Source: Deltaproteobacteria bacterium (GTDB lineage: Bacteria > Desulfobacterota > Desulfobacteria > Desulfobacterales > JAFDCJ01). From it: DNA of 20,138 nt. The first letter of the stretch is position 1. Every line of letters begins with the position of its first letter. Shown here piece after piece: positions 1 through 7,489 of the stretch. The position numbers and the translations under genes were made by a program. Under the pieces are notes generated by a model, which had not been told where the DNA came from, ran no database searches, and saw only the letters and a program-made list of their open reading frames with translations. Location of the stretch: assembly GCA_024277475.1 (NCBI GenBank), contig JAJRVC010000014.1:1-20138 (forward strand), given 5' to 3'.

Positions 1-1
1 C

Positions 2-421
2 GGCGGGATGAACCACGAGCTGGGAAACCTGCTGACCCGCGAAGGTATCGGACAATCAACCTGTTTGTCCATAGGCGGTGATCCTATGGTAGGCAGTACC
101 ATCCGTGAAATGCTGGAACTTTTTGAAAAAGATCCTGAAACCTCCCTGGTAGTACTGTACTGCGAGCCGGGAGGCCGGATGGAAGAGGATGCCGCAGACC
201 TGATCCAATCCAAAGGATTTACGAAACCTGTGATCGCTTATGTTTCCGGTGTTTTTATGGAAAAGATGCCCGAAGGAATCCCCTTTGGCCATGCTGGTGC
301 GATCATTGAAGGGGGTGTTGGCCGGCCCACCAAAAAAAAAGAAATACTGACCAAAGCCGGTGTTCATGTGATGGACAGGGTCAGTGACATCCCGCTAAAA
401 ATTAAAAAATTGTTGGGATAA
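2..421 (+). CDS. Succinyl-CoA synthetase alpha-like (SucD-type) acid-CoA ligase subunit, 3' part
   Basis: The reading frame is open to the left edge, so this is the C-terminal half of a longer gene. The first ATG, at 8, lies inside the conserved region and is not a start. Visible motifs are GQSTCLSIGGDP, as in the SucD ligase domain, and PFGHAGAI, whose His is the residue phosphorylated in SucD proteins. The family links an organic acid to CoA with NTP hydrolysis, in a complex with a beta subunit (SucC-like) that would lie upstream. The sequence departs from housekeeping SucD: EPGGRMEEDAADLI replaces the usual GEIGG-type stretch, and residues are inserted before the GHAG motif. It may therefore be a paralogue acting on another acid, which fits the CoA-transferase and TRAP transporter downstream. 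Family assignment is secure; the substrate is not known. Confidence 0.85.
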   Translation, partial: GGMNHELGNLLTREGIGQSTCLSIGGDPMVGSTIREMLELFEKDPETSLVVLYCEPGGRMEEDAADLIQSKGFTKPVIAYVSGVFMEKMPEGIPFGHAGAIIEGGVGRPTKKKEILTKAGVHVMDRVSDIPLKIKKLLG

Positions 422-471
422 TTGAGTTGTGTTTAAAGGGTGGCAAAACCTAATGGTAAAAAGGAGAGGCT

Positions 472-1869
472 ATGAATAAGACAGACTTGTCGAATTACTA
501 TGAATGTGACCCTCAAGATACTAAAAACGACTCAACTGGGCGCTTCCCGGGGAACCATGTAAAGTATTCACCATTATTAAAGCCTGTAGAATGGATAGAT
601 GGTGTATCCGGCTTGTTCGGCTCCCGGGCCTTTAAAATCAAGGAGGCCATGTTAAAGGAATTTGACAGCGCTGCGCCGCTTGATAAATATCTGGGTACTG
701 CGGCGGATTTGAAAGAAAACAGGGATCTGATGATATCCTTCTGCGACGGGATTGATAACAATCCTTATCTCTCCTCTATCGGCAGGTTCCTGCTCAAGAA
801 AATGGTCGTGGACTGGTTGAAGAATCGCAAGAAAGTACTTCAACACTATGATTCAAACAAAGACTTTATCGATGCCAACGGAAAGTTCAAAGCACCGGTG
901 ATCATCACCGGCGCCCCCCGCACCGGGACCACGTTATTGCAGCGCCTGATGAGTGAAGATCCGGATACGCGCTCTCCATATACGTATGAAATGGAAGCCG
1001 CATTACCGCCCTTGACCGCGGATGCCGACCCATCGAAGGATCCGAGAATCAAAAAAAGCGGCGCTGCCATGGCGACCCTTTCCAAGTTAGCGCCCGGTTT
1101 CCTGGAAAAATTTGCGGAATCCCACCTTTGGTCTGCAACCGAGATGGAAGAGTCCTTTATCTATATGCTGATCCATAATGGCCTTCATTTCATGAATCAG
1201 CCAACTGCCGGAAAAGCGTATACAGAAAAGCTGTTTACGCAAAAAGGCAAGCGTCCGGTATTCAAATATGAGCGCCTGTTTTTTACCATGCTGGATGCCT
1301 ATCGTCCAACCAAATCCCATTGGACACTCAAGGCCCCCTGTTATTCGCCTTTCCTTCCTGCCATGCTTAAAGAGTACCCGGACGTAAAAGTCGTCCTGAC
1401 CCATAGAAATCCGATCATTACCCTTCCTTCTCTTTGCCGTTTGGAAGAATCCTGGTGTATTGCCTTTGATAAAGACGGCGCCTTTGATAAGCATCCGTTT
1501 GGAGAGACCCAGGAAGTATATGTAGAAAACTGTATCATGCAGCCCTTGAAATACCGCAAAAAACATCTGGAAAAAGAAAATCATTTTTTTGACTGCCTGT
1601 ACGAAGAATTGTTTTCAGACCCGATTGCAATGGTAAAGAAAATCTATCAATATTTCGATCTTGAATATACCGAAGAATTTGAAAAAAGAATGCGGGCCTA
1701 TCTTGCAAACAACAAACAGGGCAAATACGGAAGGCATAAATACTCCCTGGAAGAGTATGGATTTAAAGGAAAGGCACTTTATGAAAAATTTAAAGAATAC
1801 ATGGAACATTATGATTATGTGATTCCGGAAAAAATAGAGCGAAAAGCATCTTTCGACTTTGGACTTTAG
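472..1869 (+). CDS. Sulfotransferase-family protein (465 aa)
   Basis: This is a PAPS-dependent sulfotransferase fold. The 5'-phosphosulfate-binding P-loop is GAPRTGTTLL at residues 147-156. The segment WTLKAPCYSPFLPAML at about 284-299 is followed by the 3'-phosphate-binding strand VVLTHRNP with S320, the usual HRDP...PS arrangement. Relatives that I recall have His after LKxPx; here it is Tyr291, so activity is uncertain. A strong ribosome site (AGGAGAG) precedes the ATG by about five bases. It lies 50 bases after the SucD-like gene and 184 bases before the CoA-transferase gene, all on the same strand. The N-terminal ~140 residues precede the catalytic core and are not recognised; no signal peptide is seen, so it is probably cytoplasmic. 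The family would transfer sulfate to a hydroxyl or amine acceptor; the acceptor is unknown. Confidence 0.8.
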   Translation: MNKTDLSNYYECDPQDTKNDSTGRFPGNHVKYSPLLKPVEWIDGVSGLFGSRAFKIKEAMLKEFDSAAPLDKYLGTAADLKENRDLMISFCDGIDNNPYLSSIGRFLLKKMVVDWLKNRKKVLQHYDSNKDFIDANGKFKAPVIITGAPRTGTTLLQRLMSEDPDTRSPYTYEMEAALPPLTADADPSKDPRIKKSGAAMATLSKLAPGFLEKFAESHLWSATEMEESFIYMLIHNGLHFMNQPTAGKAYTEKLFTQKGKRPVFKYERLFFTMLDAYRPTKSHWTLKAPCYSPFLPAMLKEYPDVKVVLTHRNPIITLPSLCRLEESWCIAFDKDGAFDKHPFGETQEVYVENCIMQPLKYRKKHLEKENHFFDCLYEELFSDPIAMVKKIYQYFDLEYTEEFEKRMRAYLANNKQGKYGRHKYSLEEYGFKGKALYEKFKEYMEHYDYVIPEKIERKASFDFGL

Positions 1870-1981
1870 TGAACGGAAATATTCATCTTGCTGCATCAGA
1901 ATATTCATAAGCTGCCGGCATCGATCAGATTTGCACCCGTCAAGCATACCCTCGCGGTAACGGTAGAACCTTTTAAATTCT

Positions 1982-2001
1982 CATCCCGACAGGTCGGGGT
2001 G
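1982..2001 (+). repeat. Intergenic hairpin CATCCCGA-CAGG-TCGGGGTG
   Basis: An 8-bp stem (one G-T pair) closes a four-base loop in the 184-base gap between the sulfotransferase and CoA-transferase genes. No T-run follows, so it is not a standard intrinsic terminator. It could be a small dispersed repeat or an mRNA stability element. The rest of this gap shows no gene. Confidence 0.45.
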
Positions 2002-2053
2002 GCTTATGAATTGAGTCAGTTTGTCAATTACTTAAAAGGCTGGAGAATTTATC

Positions 2054-3244
2054 ATGAAAACAAAAGGTCCTCTGGAAGGTATTCGCATACTTGATTTCAC
2101 ACATATGCTATCAGGCCCCTTTGCCGGTTGCCTGCTGGGAGACTTGGGCGCTGAAGTCATTAAAATAGAGCCGCCAAAAGGAGACAGTGTGAGACATAGT
2201 CCACCTCAACAAGGTGGAGAAAGCGCCTATTTTCTCTGTGTGAATCGAAATAAAAAAGGAATCTGTCTGGATCTGAAAAATCCGGAAGCCATTGATATTG
2301 TTTTACGCCTTGTTAAGGATGCCGATGTGGTCATGGAAAATTTCAGGCCGGGTGTGATGAAACGGCTAGGTTTGGGGTATGACAGGCTGAGGGAGATAAA
2401 GCCGGATTTGATCTATGCGTCCTTGACCGCTTTCGGGGAAAAGGGGCCCTATAAGGACAAACCGGGATTTGAACTGATAATTCAGGCATTGACCGGTTTG
2501 GTCGATGTGACAACACCCAAAGGCGGAGAGCATGCTAAAATACAAATCCAGATCGTGGATCTATGTACCGGGATGTTTTTAGCTTACGCCACACTGGCGG
2601 CACTTTATGAGAAACTTGACAACGGGAAAGGACAAAAAGTCACCACCTCCCTTCTGGAGTCGACAGTTGCATTGATGGCCAATCTGGCCGGACTCTATTT
2701 CATGACGGGAAAGGTGCCCTCTGGCATGGGTTCCAGAAACCCCCAGGGCATGCCGTCTCAGGTGTTTCGAAGCAAAGATTCAGCTTTTGGCATGGTAGGT
2801 GCCGCGCACTGGGACCGATTTACTCATGCTCTCGGAAAACCGGAATGGAATGAAGACCACAATTTGTCCGACATCGCCTACCGTATCCAGCACTATGATG
2901 AAACCGTCGCGTTGATTGAATCCGTAACAACGACAAAGACAACTCAGGAATGGATGTCGATTTTTGGCAAACACCAGGTAGCTGCAGCACCTGTCAATAC
3001 GGTGGAAAAAGGGCTTGAAGACCCAGGAGTCAAGGCTACCGGTATTATCAAAACGGTGGAGCACCCCAAAGCAGGAAAAATCAAGCTTCTGGATAAACCC
3101 TGGCAGATGTTGGGTGTGCCAGACTCGCCATGTGAGGCACCACCTTACCTGGGGCAGCACAACGACGAAGTTCTGCAACGGATCGGTTTTACCCAGTTGG
3201 AAATCGATGATTTGAAGCAAAAAAATATTGTATTTGGATCATAG
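2054..3244 (+). CDS. CaiB/BaiF family III CoA-transferase (396 aa)
   Basis: The protein has the complete family III fold. It begins with [20 protein letters not shown], then LLGDLGAEVIKIEPP and FLCVNRNKKGICLDLK. The catalytic aspartate is D169 in IQIVDLCTGM, the position of the aspartate that forms the glutamyl/aspartyl-CoA intermediate in formyl-CoA transferase. Length is normal for the family. These enzymes move CoA between carboxylic acids in the cytoplasm, typically in catabolism of imported acids. A GGAG ribosome site lies 9 bases before the ATG. The TRAP permease gene follows after 66 bases, so the two probably form an operon and the TRAP substrate is a plausible CoA acceptor. The first 47 bases recur exactly at 6524-6570 in a truncated second copy. 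Confidence 0.93.
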   Translation: MKTKGPLEGIRILDFTHMLSGPFAGCLLGDLGAEVIKIEPPKGDSVRHSPPQQGGESAYFLCVNRNKKGICLDLKNPEAIDIVLRLVKDADVVMENFRPGVMKRLGLGYDRLREIKPDLIYASLTAFGEKGPYKDKPGFELIIQALTGLVDVTTPKGGEHAKIQIQIVDLCTGMFLAYATLAALYEKLDNGKGQKVTTSLLESTVALMANLAGLYFMTGKVPSGMGSRNPQGMPSQVFRSKDSAFGMVGAAHWDRFTHALGKPEWNEDHNLSDIAYRIQHYDETVALIESVTTTKTTQEWMSIFGKHQVAAAPVNTVEKGLEDPGVKATGIIKTVEHPKAGKIKLLDKPWQMLGVPDSPCEAPPYLGQHNDEVLQRIGFTQLEIDDLKQKNIVFGS

Positions 3245-3310
3245 CAACAGGGAGATGTTTTCAGTGGCTGATTAGGAATTTTTAAGGCGAACGATAATGG
3301 GTATGGAAAA

Positions 3311-5194
3311 ATGATTTTCACTTCGGTAAAGAGCAAAGACTCAATGTTCAGCCTGGAGAAAGCCACCGTATTAGTGGCGATCTTAATGATTGCCTATCAT
3401 ATTCTGAGTGTTTGGATACCGCTGTTTAACTCGCTGCTGCACCAGAATATTCATCTCGGCTTCAGCCTCATCCTGCTTTTGCTGGCATCCATGCAAACTT
3501 CAAAGAGATGGCTGAAGCTTCTGATGGGGTTCGGGATTCTGGTCAGTCTCTTTTGCATTATTTATGTCCACGTTGAATATCAGCGCCTGCGCATGTTCGC
3601 AGGATGGCCCGAAGGCATCGACATTCCCGTGGGCATCGCGCTGATATTCATTGTCATATTGCTAGCATGGAAAGAATGGGGATATATATTTCCCGTCCTG
3701 GTGGGAATAGCGGTTCTGTATGCCCTGTTCGGCCATCACATCAAGGGTTTTTTGGGTCATGCCTACATTGAGCCAACGTTGATTGTCAGCAACCTGAGCA
3801 TCGGATTTGAGGGGATTTACGGAATGATGCTCAACGCTTCGGCCAACCTGATCTTCTTGTTTATTATTTTTGGCAGCATGTTTGAAGCAGTGGGTATCGA
3901 CAAGTTTTTTTTAGCGGTGGGAACATTGCTGGGCAAGCATCTTCGGGGGGGCGCCGCCCAGACAGCGGTTTTTTCAAGCTCTTTTGTCGGCATGTCCATG
4001 GGAGTGGCGCCGGCCAATGTGGCCCTGACAGGATCCTATACCATCCCCCTGATGATCAAAACGGGCTTCAAACCCGAACAGGCATCGGCCATTGAAGCGG
4101 TTGCCTCCACCGGTGGCCAACTAACTCCTCCGGTAATGGGCGTGGCCGTATTTTTGATGGCCAGCTTTCTGGGAACTTCCTATGCCAGGCTGATGGGCAC
4201 CGCTCTCGTACCAGCAATCATTTTTTATACAACTGTTTTCTTTGGTGTGATTTTGATGGCCATGCGCGAAAAGGTCCCAATGCTGACGATGGCCGTCAAC
4301 CGCAGGGATATGATCGCCGGCGCGCCCCTGTTTGTCATCCCCATGGGGATAGTGGTGATGCTGCTGATGTTTCACTTCACACCGGGTTATGTCGCCCTTT
4401 ACGCGATCGTCAGCCTGTTGCTGATTGCGATGCTAAGGAAAGAAACAAGACCCACTATGAGGGACCTTGTCGACGGTCTGACCAAAGGCGCTACTATCGG
4501 GGCCAGTATTGCCGCGGCCTGCGCCGTGCTGGGGATGTTCACCAAGATGATGGTGACCACCGGCGCGGCTCAAAAGCTAGCAGGTCTTATTCAGGCATTT
4601 TCAGGCGGCCATCTTATTATCGGGCTGTTTTTAACCATGCTGCTGTCGATCCTGCTTGGCTGCGCGCTACCAACCGTTGTGGCTTATGTGCTGGTGGCGC
4701 TGATTGTATCGCCCGTGCTGGTCGACATGGGAATGAACCAGACGCTTGCCCATTTTTTTGTGTTCTACTACGCCATTCTGGCCAATGTCACGCCACCGGT
4801 TGCTGCTGCAACCCTGGTGGGCAGTAAAATTGCCGGCGGCAGCTATAGCCGGGCCAGCTGGGAGTCGTTAAAACTGTCGGCACCGTTTTATCTGGTCCCC
4901 TATTTCATTGCCCGCAACCCCATCATTCTTTCCCAGAAACAACCCGTGGGTGAGGCCACCCTTGCCGTCCTTGCGCTCATTATTGCCTGCGGTGCATTTC
5001 TGGTATTTTGTCAGAACTTTTGTTTTTCAAAACTAAACCTGCCGGAGAGGATCTCATTTCTGGCTGTGACCTTGATGGCTACCTATTACGGGCAATTCGG
5101 CGGGGTCCCGATCCTTATCATCGCGGTCATTGTTTCGGCAGCTCTCATATTCATTCAGTTAAAAAAAAGAAAAGCCCGCTTCAACGGCAATTAA
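3311..5194 (+). CDS. TRAP transporter fused 4TM/12TM permease (DctQM fusion, TAXI type; 627 aa)
   Basis: A very hydrophobic inner-membrane protein with many transmembrane helices. The N-terminal ~170 residues correspond to the small DctQ-like part and the rest to the large DctM-like part; such fusions are usual in TAXI-type TRAP systems. Conserved segments are ASTGGQLTPPVMGVAVFLMA (about residue 263 on), LGCALPTVVAYVL (about 449 on) and ANVTPPVAAA (about 490 on), which belong to the permease signature. The carrier imports an organic acid with a sodium or proton gradient, fed by the periplasmic binding protein encoded next. The ribosome site before the ATG at 3311 is weak; M12 at 3344 is a possible later start with no better site. 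The C-terminus is basic (KKRKAR), consistent with a cytoplasmic end. Confidence 0.92.
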   Translation: MIFTSVKSKDSMFSLEKATVLVAILMIAYHILSVWIPLFNSLLHQNIHLGFSLILLLLASMQTSKRWLKLLMGFGILVSLFCIIYVHVEYQRLRMFAGWPEGIDIPVGIALIFIVILLAWKEWGYIFPVLVGIAVLYALFGHHIKGFLGHAYIEPTLIVSNLSIGFEGIYGMMLNASANLIFLFIIFGSMFEAVGIDKFFLAVGTLLGKHLRGGAAQTAVFSSSFVGMSMGVAPANVALTGSYTIPLMIKTGFKPEQASAIEAVASTGGQLTPPVMGVAVFLMASFLGTSYARLMGTALVPAIIFYTTVFFGVILMAMREKVPMLTMAVNRRDMIAGAPLFVIPMGIVVMLLMFHFTPGYVALYAIVSLLLIAMLRKETRPTMRDLVDGLTKGATIGASIAAACAVLGMFTKMMVTTGAAQKLAGLIQAFSGGHLIIGLFLTMLLSILLGCALPTVVAYVLVALIVSPVLVDMGMNQTLAHFFVFYYAILANVTPPVAAATLVGSKIAGGSYSRASWESLKLSAPFYLVPYFIARNPIILSQKQPVGEATLAVLALIIACGAFLVFCQNFCFSKLNLPERISFLAVTLMATYYGQFGGVPILIIAVIVSAALIFIQLKKRKARFNGN

Positions 5195-5214
5195 TAATGA
5201 TGAACCTGTAAAAA

Positions 5215-5259
5215 GGCATTTTTTTATGATCGATTTTGAGCATTTTGGGGAAAAATGCC
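5215..5259 (+). promoter_or_regulatory. Alternative stem-loops between TRAP permease and binding-protein genes
   Basis: GGCATTTTT at 5215-5223 and GCATTTT at 5240-5246 are both complementary to AAAAATGCC at 5251-5259. They can form either a 9-bp stem with a 27-base loop or a 7-bp stem with a GGGGA loop, but not both. No T-run follows the distal arm. Such intercistronic structures often stabilise the mRNA of the more abundant binding protein or partly block read-through; this role is inferred. Confidence 0.5.
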
Positions 5260-5304
5260 GGCGAAGAATCGACCAAACTTTAATCACAAAGAAAGGAGAG
5301 TAAA

Positions 5305-6372
5305 ATGGCTAAAAATTTGAATTTCGTAATTAGGTTAACTGTATCTATTTTCGCTGCTTTGTGTATGATGCCGGGTCTTTCTCACGCCGAGCACAAACCC
5401 GTGGAGGTGACGGCGTTAAGCCTTCCCTTTGGAACCCCCAATTACACCATGTGCATGGCATTTGAAGAGACCTTCAAAAAGGCCAATTCTTGGGTAAAAT
5501 GGAAGACCAAAGAAACGCCTGGGGCCATGTACATCATGAAGTATCTTGTCGAAAACAAGAAAAAGATTGAATCCGGCGAATTACCCCAGGCCATCGTTCC
5601 CAGTGAAAGCGGCCTTATCAGATGGGTAACTGCGGGATGGCCTCCGCTGCAAAAGGTGCGCAACCCAAGTATCCGGGCAATTACGGCCCTGCCGGCGGTG
5701 ATTTCTCTGATGGTCACATTTGATCCTCAGATCAAAACGATGAAGGATCTGGCCGGAAAAAAAGTCGGAGTATCGGAAAGGGCCAGGGTTTTCCAGAATG
5801 ACATGGCCAATCGCCCTTACTTTGATAAGGGCCTGGGTATCTGGGATAAGATCAAGTGGGAGTATCTAGGTTCCATTAATTCCAAAGATGCCATTTTGAA
5901 CCGGAAGATCGATGTCAAGCAGAGCTATTTTTACGGAAATGTGACCATCGCACCCGATGGCACGTATGTCTGTACAAAATTATCGCCGGAAGCGCCGACT
6001 TTGGAGCTCATGGATGCCGGCAGAAAGCTCCATTTAATCGAGTGGGACCCGGAATTGATTAAAAAATCATATGACTTCAACAAAGATATGGCGTTGATGC
6101 CCATTTTGATCAAAAAAGGCGCCGGTAAGGGGATCGATCATGATATATGGGGCCGGTTCAGTACCGGGCAATTCCAGGGACTCGATTCCATGCCGGACGA
6201 TGTGCTCCAAGAGATCATAAGAGTCCGGGTCAAATATCGAAATGAACTGGAAAAATATCACGCCATGATGAAACTGCTGCCGGAAACACCCTATCCCATT
6301 GGAACTCCAAAGCAATATGTTCATCCCGGTATGGAGAAGGTTATGAAAAATCTGGGATTGTCGATTCCTTAA
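5305..6372 (+). CDS. TAXI-family TRAP transporter solute-binding protein (355 aa)
   Basis: The start is fixed by the ribosome site AAAGGAGAG six bases before the ATG. Residues 1-28 form a Sec signal peptide (basic MAKNLNFVIR, a hydrophobic core, then SHA before EH), so the mature protein is periplasmic. The body resembles TAXI binding proteins: an early strand VEVTALSLPFGTPNYTMCMA, a middle section MKDLAGKKVGVSERARV typical of the second lobe of periplasmic receptors, and a helical C-terminus. It captures the ligand for the permease encoded 110 bases upstream. The ligand cannot be read from the sequence; TAXI receptors are known to bind small carboxylates such as glutamate. It is the last gene before a terminator. 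Confidence 0.88.
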   Translation: MAKNLNFVIRLTVSIFAALCMMPGLSHAEHKPVEVTALSLPFGTPNYTMCMAFEETFKKANSWVKWKTKETPGAMYIMKYLVENKKKIESGELPQAIVPSESGLIRWVTAGWPPLQKVRNPSIRAITALPAVISLMVTFDPQIKTMKDLAGKKVGVSERARVFQNDMANRPYFDKGLGIWDKIKWEYLGSINSKDAILNRKIDVKQSYFYGNVTIAPDGTYVCTKLSPEAPTLELMDAGRKLHLIEWDPELIKKSYDFNKDMALMPILIKKGAGKGIDHDIWGRFSTGQFQGLDSMPDDVLQEIIRVRVKYRNELEKYHAMMKLLPETPYPIGTPKQYVHPGMEKVMKNLGLSIP

Positions 6373-6434
6373 CAATTATTGGTATATCAACCCGTAGTTG
6401 AATTATAGCAGCGTTAGACCGGTTTGATGATTCG

Positions 6435-6467
6435 GGGAGTATGCAGACAACCGATGCTCCCTTTTTT
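6435..6467 (+). terminator. Rho-independent terminator of the TRAP operon
   Basis: GGGAGTAT (6435-6442) pairs with ATGCTCCC (6454-6461) in an 8-bp stem with one G-T pair and an 11-base loop. TTTTTT follows at 6462-6467. It lies 62 bases after the binding-protein stop codon and is oriented to end the plus-strand operon. Confidence 0.85.
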
Positions 6468-6523
6468 CTTGATCGATTTAGAAGCACCGCAACGTTATAC
6501 ACATTGAAACCGGAGAATGAATT

Positions 6524-6642
6524 ATGAAAACAAAAGGTCCTCTGGAAGGTATTCGCATACTTGATTTCACCCATATGCTTTCCGGACCTTTCGCCAGTTC
6601 CCTGCTGGAGGACTTGGGCTCTGAAGTCATTAAAATTGAACC
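6524..6642 (+). pseudogene. Truncated 5' fragment of a second CaiB/BaiF CoA-transferase gene
   Basis: The fragment starts with ATG behind a GGAG ribosome site and matches the first 40 codons of the CoA-transferase gene at 2054. Bases 6524-6570 are identical to 2054-2100. The next 70 bases differ at 13 positions, most of them synonymous, so this copy once coded under selection. Similarity stops after IKIEP (about 6642). The frame runs on for ten unrelated codons to TAG at 6674-6676, inside the 3' end of the opposing racemase gene. The remaining ~356 codons, including the catalytic aspartate, are absent. It lies after a terminator, so strong expression is not expected. It is clearly a remnant, not a functional gene. 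Confidence 0.9.
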
Positions 6643-6649
6643 ACTCAAC

Positions 6650-7375
6650 CTATACAGCCGGTGTCACTCCGGCTAGAAGGATGGCTGCGCGGGCGAGAAT
6701 GGTTAAGGAGTCGAAATAGGGAACCGACAGATGCTGCTGATCGAGGGCGAGCGGTATTTCGGTACATCCGGCAATGATGGCTTGGGCACCGTCAGGCTTG
6801 TTTGCGATAAGACCTTCGGCGGCTGCGATCAGATTAGCTGTGATTTCGGATCGGGTGCGCGAGGGGAAGGTATTTTTGATGCCATAAATTGCTTCCATTA
6901 TTGTGGACTGTACGGCTTCATCGGGGGTTATGGTTTTTATTTTTTCCTGAGCCAGGCGTTTTTGAAACAGTCCACCTTTCACCGTACCGGTTGTACCCAG
7001 AAGCCCGACGGTTTTTATTTCGGGATAATCCCGGGCAATGGTCTCGGCTACGGCATCAAAAATAGACAGGATGGGCAAATCGGTCTGCTGCAGAATCTCA
7101 TTTACAAAAAAGTGAGCCGACACACAGGGAATAATGATAAAATCTGCGCCGGCCCTCTCAAGAGCACAGCAGCCCTCAACGATAATCGGTACCGGAGATT
7201 GGCCGTCACCGACGATGGCTGCGGTCCGATCCGGCACCGCGGGATTGGAATCGATGACCACCCTGAGGTGGTCCTGGTCCCTTTGAGCCGGCGTGTTTTT
7301 AATGATTTTTCCAAAGCAGTCTAAGGTTGCTTCCGGTCCCATGCCTCCGAGAATACCGATTACTTTCTTGGGCAT
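6650..7375 (-). CDS. Aspartate/glutamate racemase family protein (241 aa)
   Basis: The protein starts [17 protein letters not shown], the signature N-terminus of aspartate racemases. The two catalytic cysteines are C84 in PCVSAH (most relatives have PCNTAH) and C204 in GCTEIPL. These act as the acid/base pair in cofactor-independent inversion at the alpha carbon. Length is normal. A GGGAG ribosome site is seven bases before the ATG. It follows the desulfhydrase-like gene on the same strand after 114 bases, so a joint role in D-amino-acid handling is likely. Its 3' end overlaps the tail of the CoA-transferase remnant on the other strand. The Asn-to-Val change next to the first cysteine could alter substrate choice. 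Family sure; exact substrate open. Confidence 0.9.
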   Translation of the reverse strand: MPKKVIGILGGMGPEATLDCFGKIIKNTPAQRDQDHLRVVIDSNPAVPDRTAAIVGDGQSPVPIIVEGCCALERAGADFIIIPCVSAHFFVNEILQQTDLPILSIFDAVAETIARDYPEIKTVGLLGTTGTVKGGLFQKRLAQEKIKTITPDEAVQSTIMEAIYGIKNTFPSRTRSEITANLIAAAEGLIANKPDGAQAIIAGCTEIPLALDQQHLSVPYFDSLTILARAAILLAGVTPAV

Positions 7376-7489
7376 TGCAATACTCCCAGATTACTTGTAT
7401 GATTTGTTAATGTGAAATTCGCGGTTACAGGCGTCTAAATTCGAAACCAATTACAGTATTTCCTTCATGTAGACCTGCAGCGCCGGAGA

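Noticed and set aside
1888..2094. 68-codon plus-strand frame between the sulfotransferase and CoA-transferase genes
   Set aside because: No ribosome site, overlaps the CoA-transferase start in another frame, and no recognisable protein pattern.
6731..7324. Plus-strand 197-codon frame
   Set aside because: Antisense to the racemase gene, which has clear catalytic motifs; no family resemblance in this frame.
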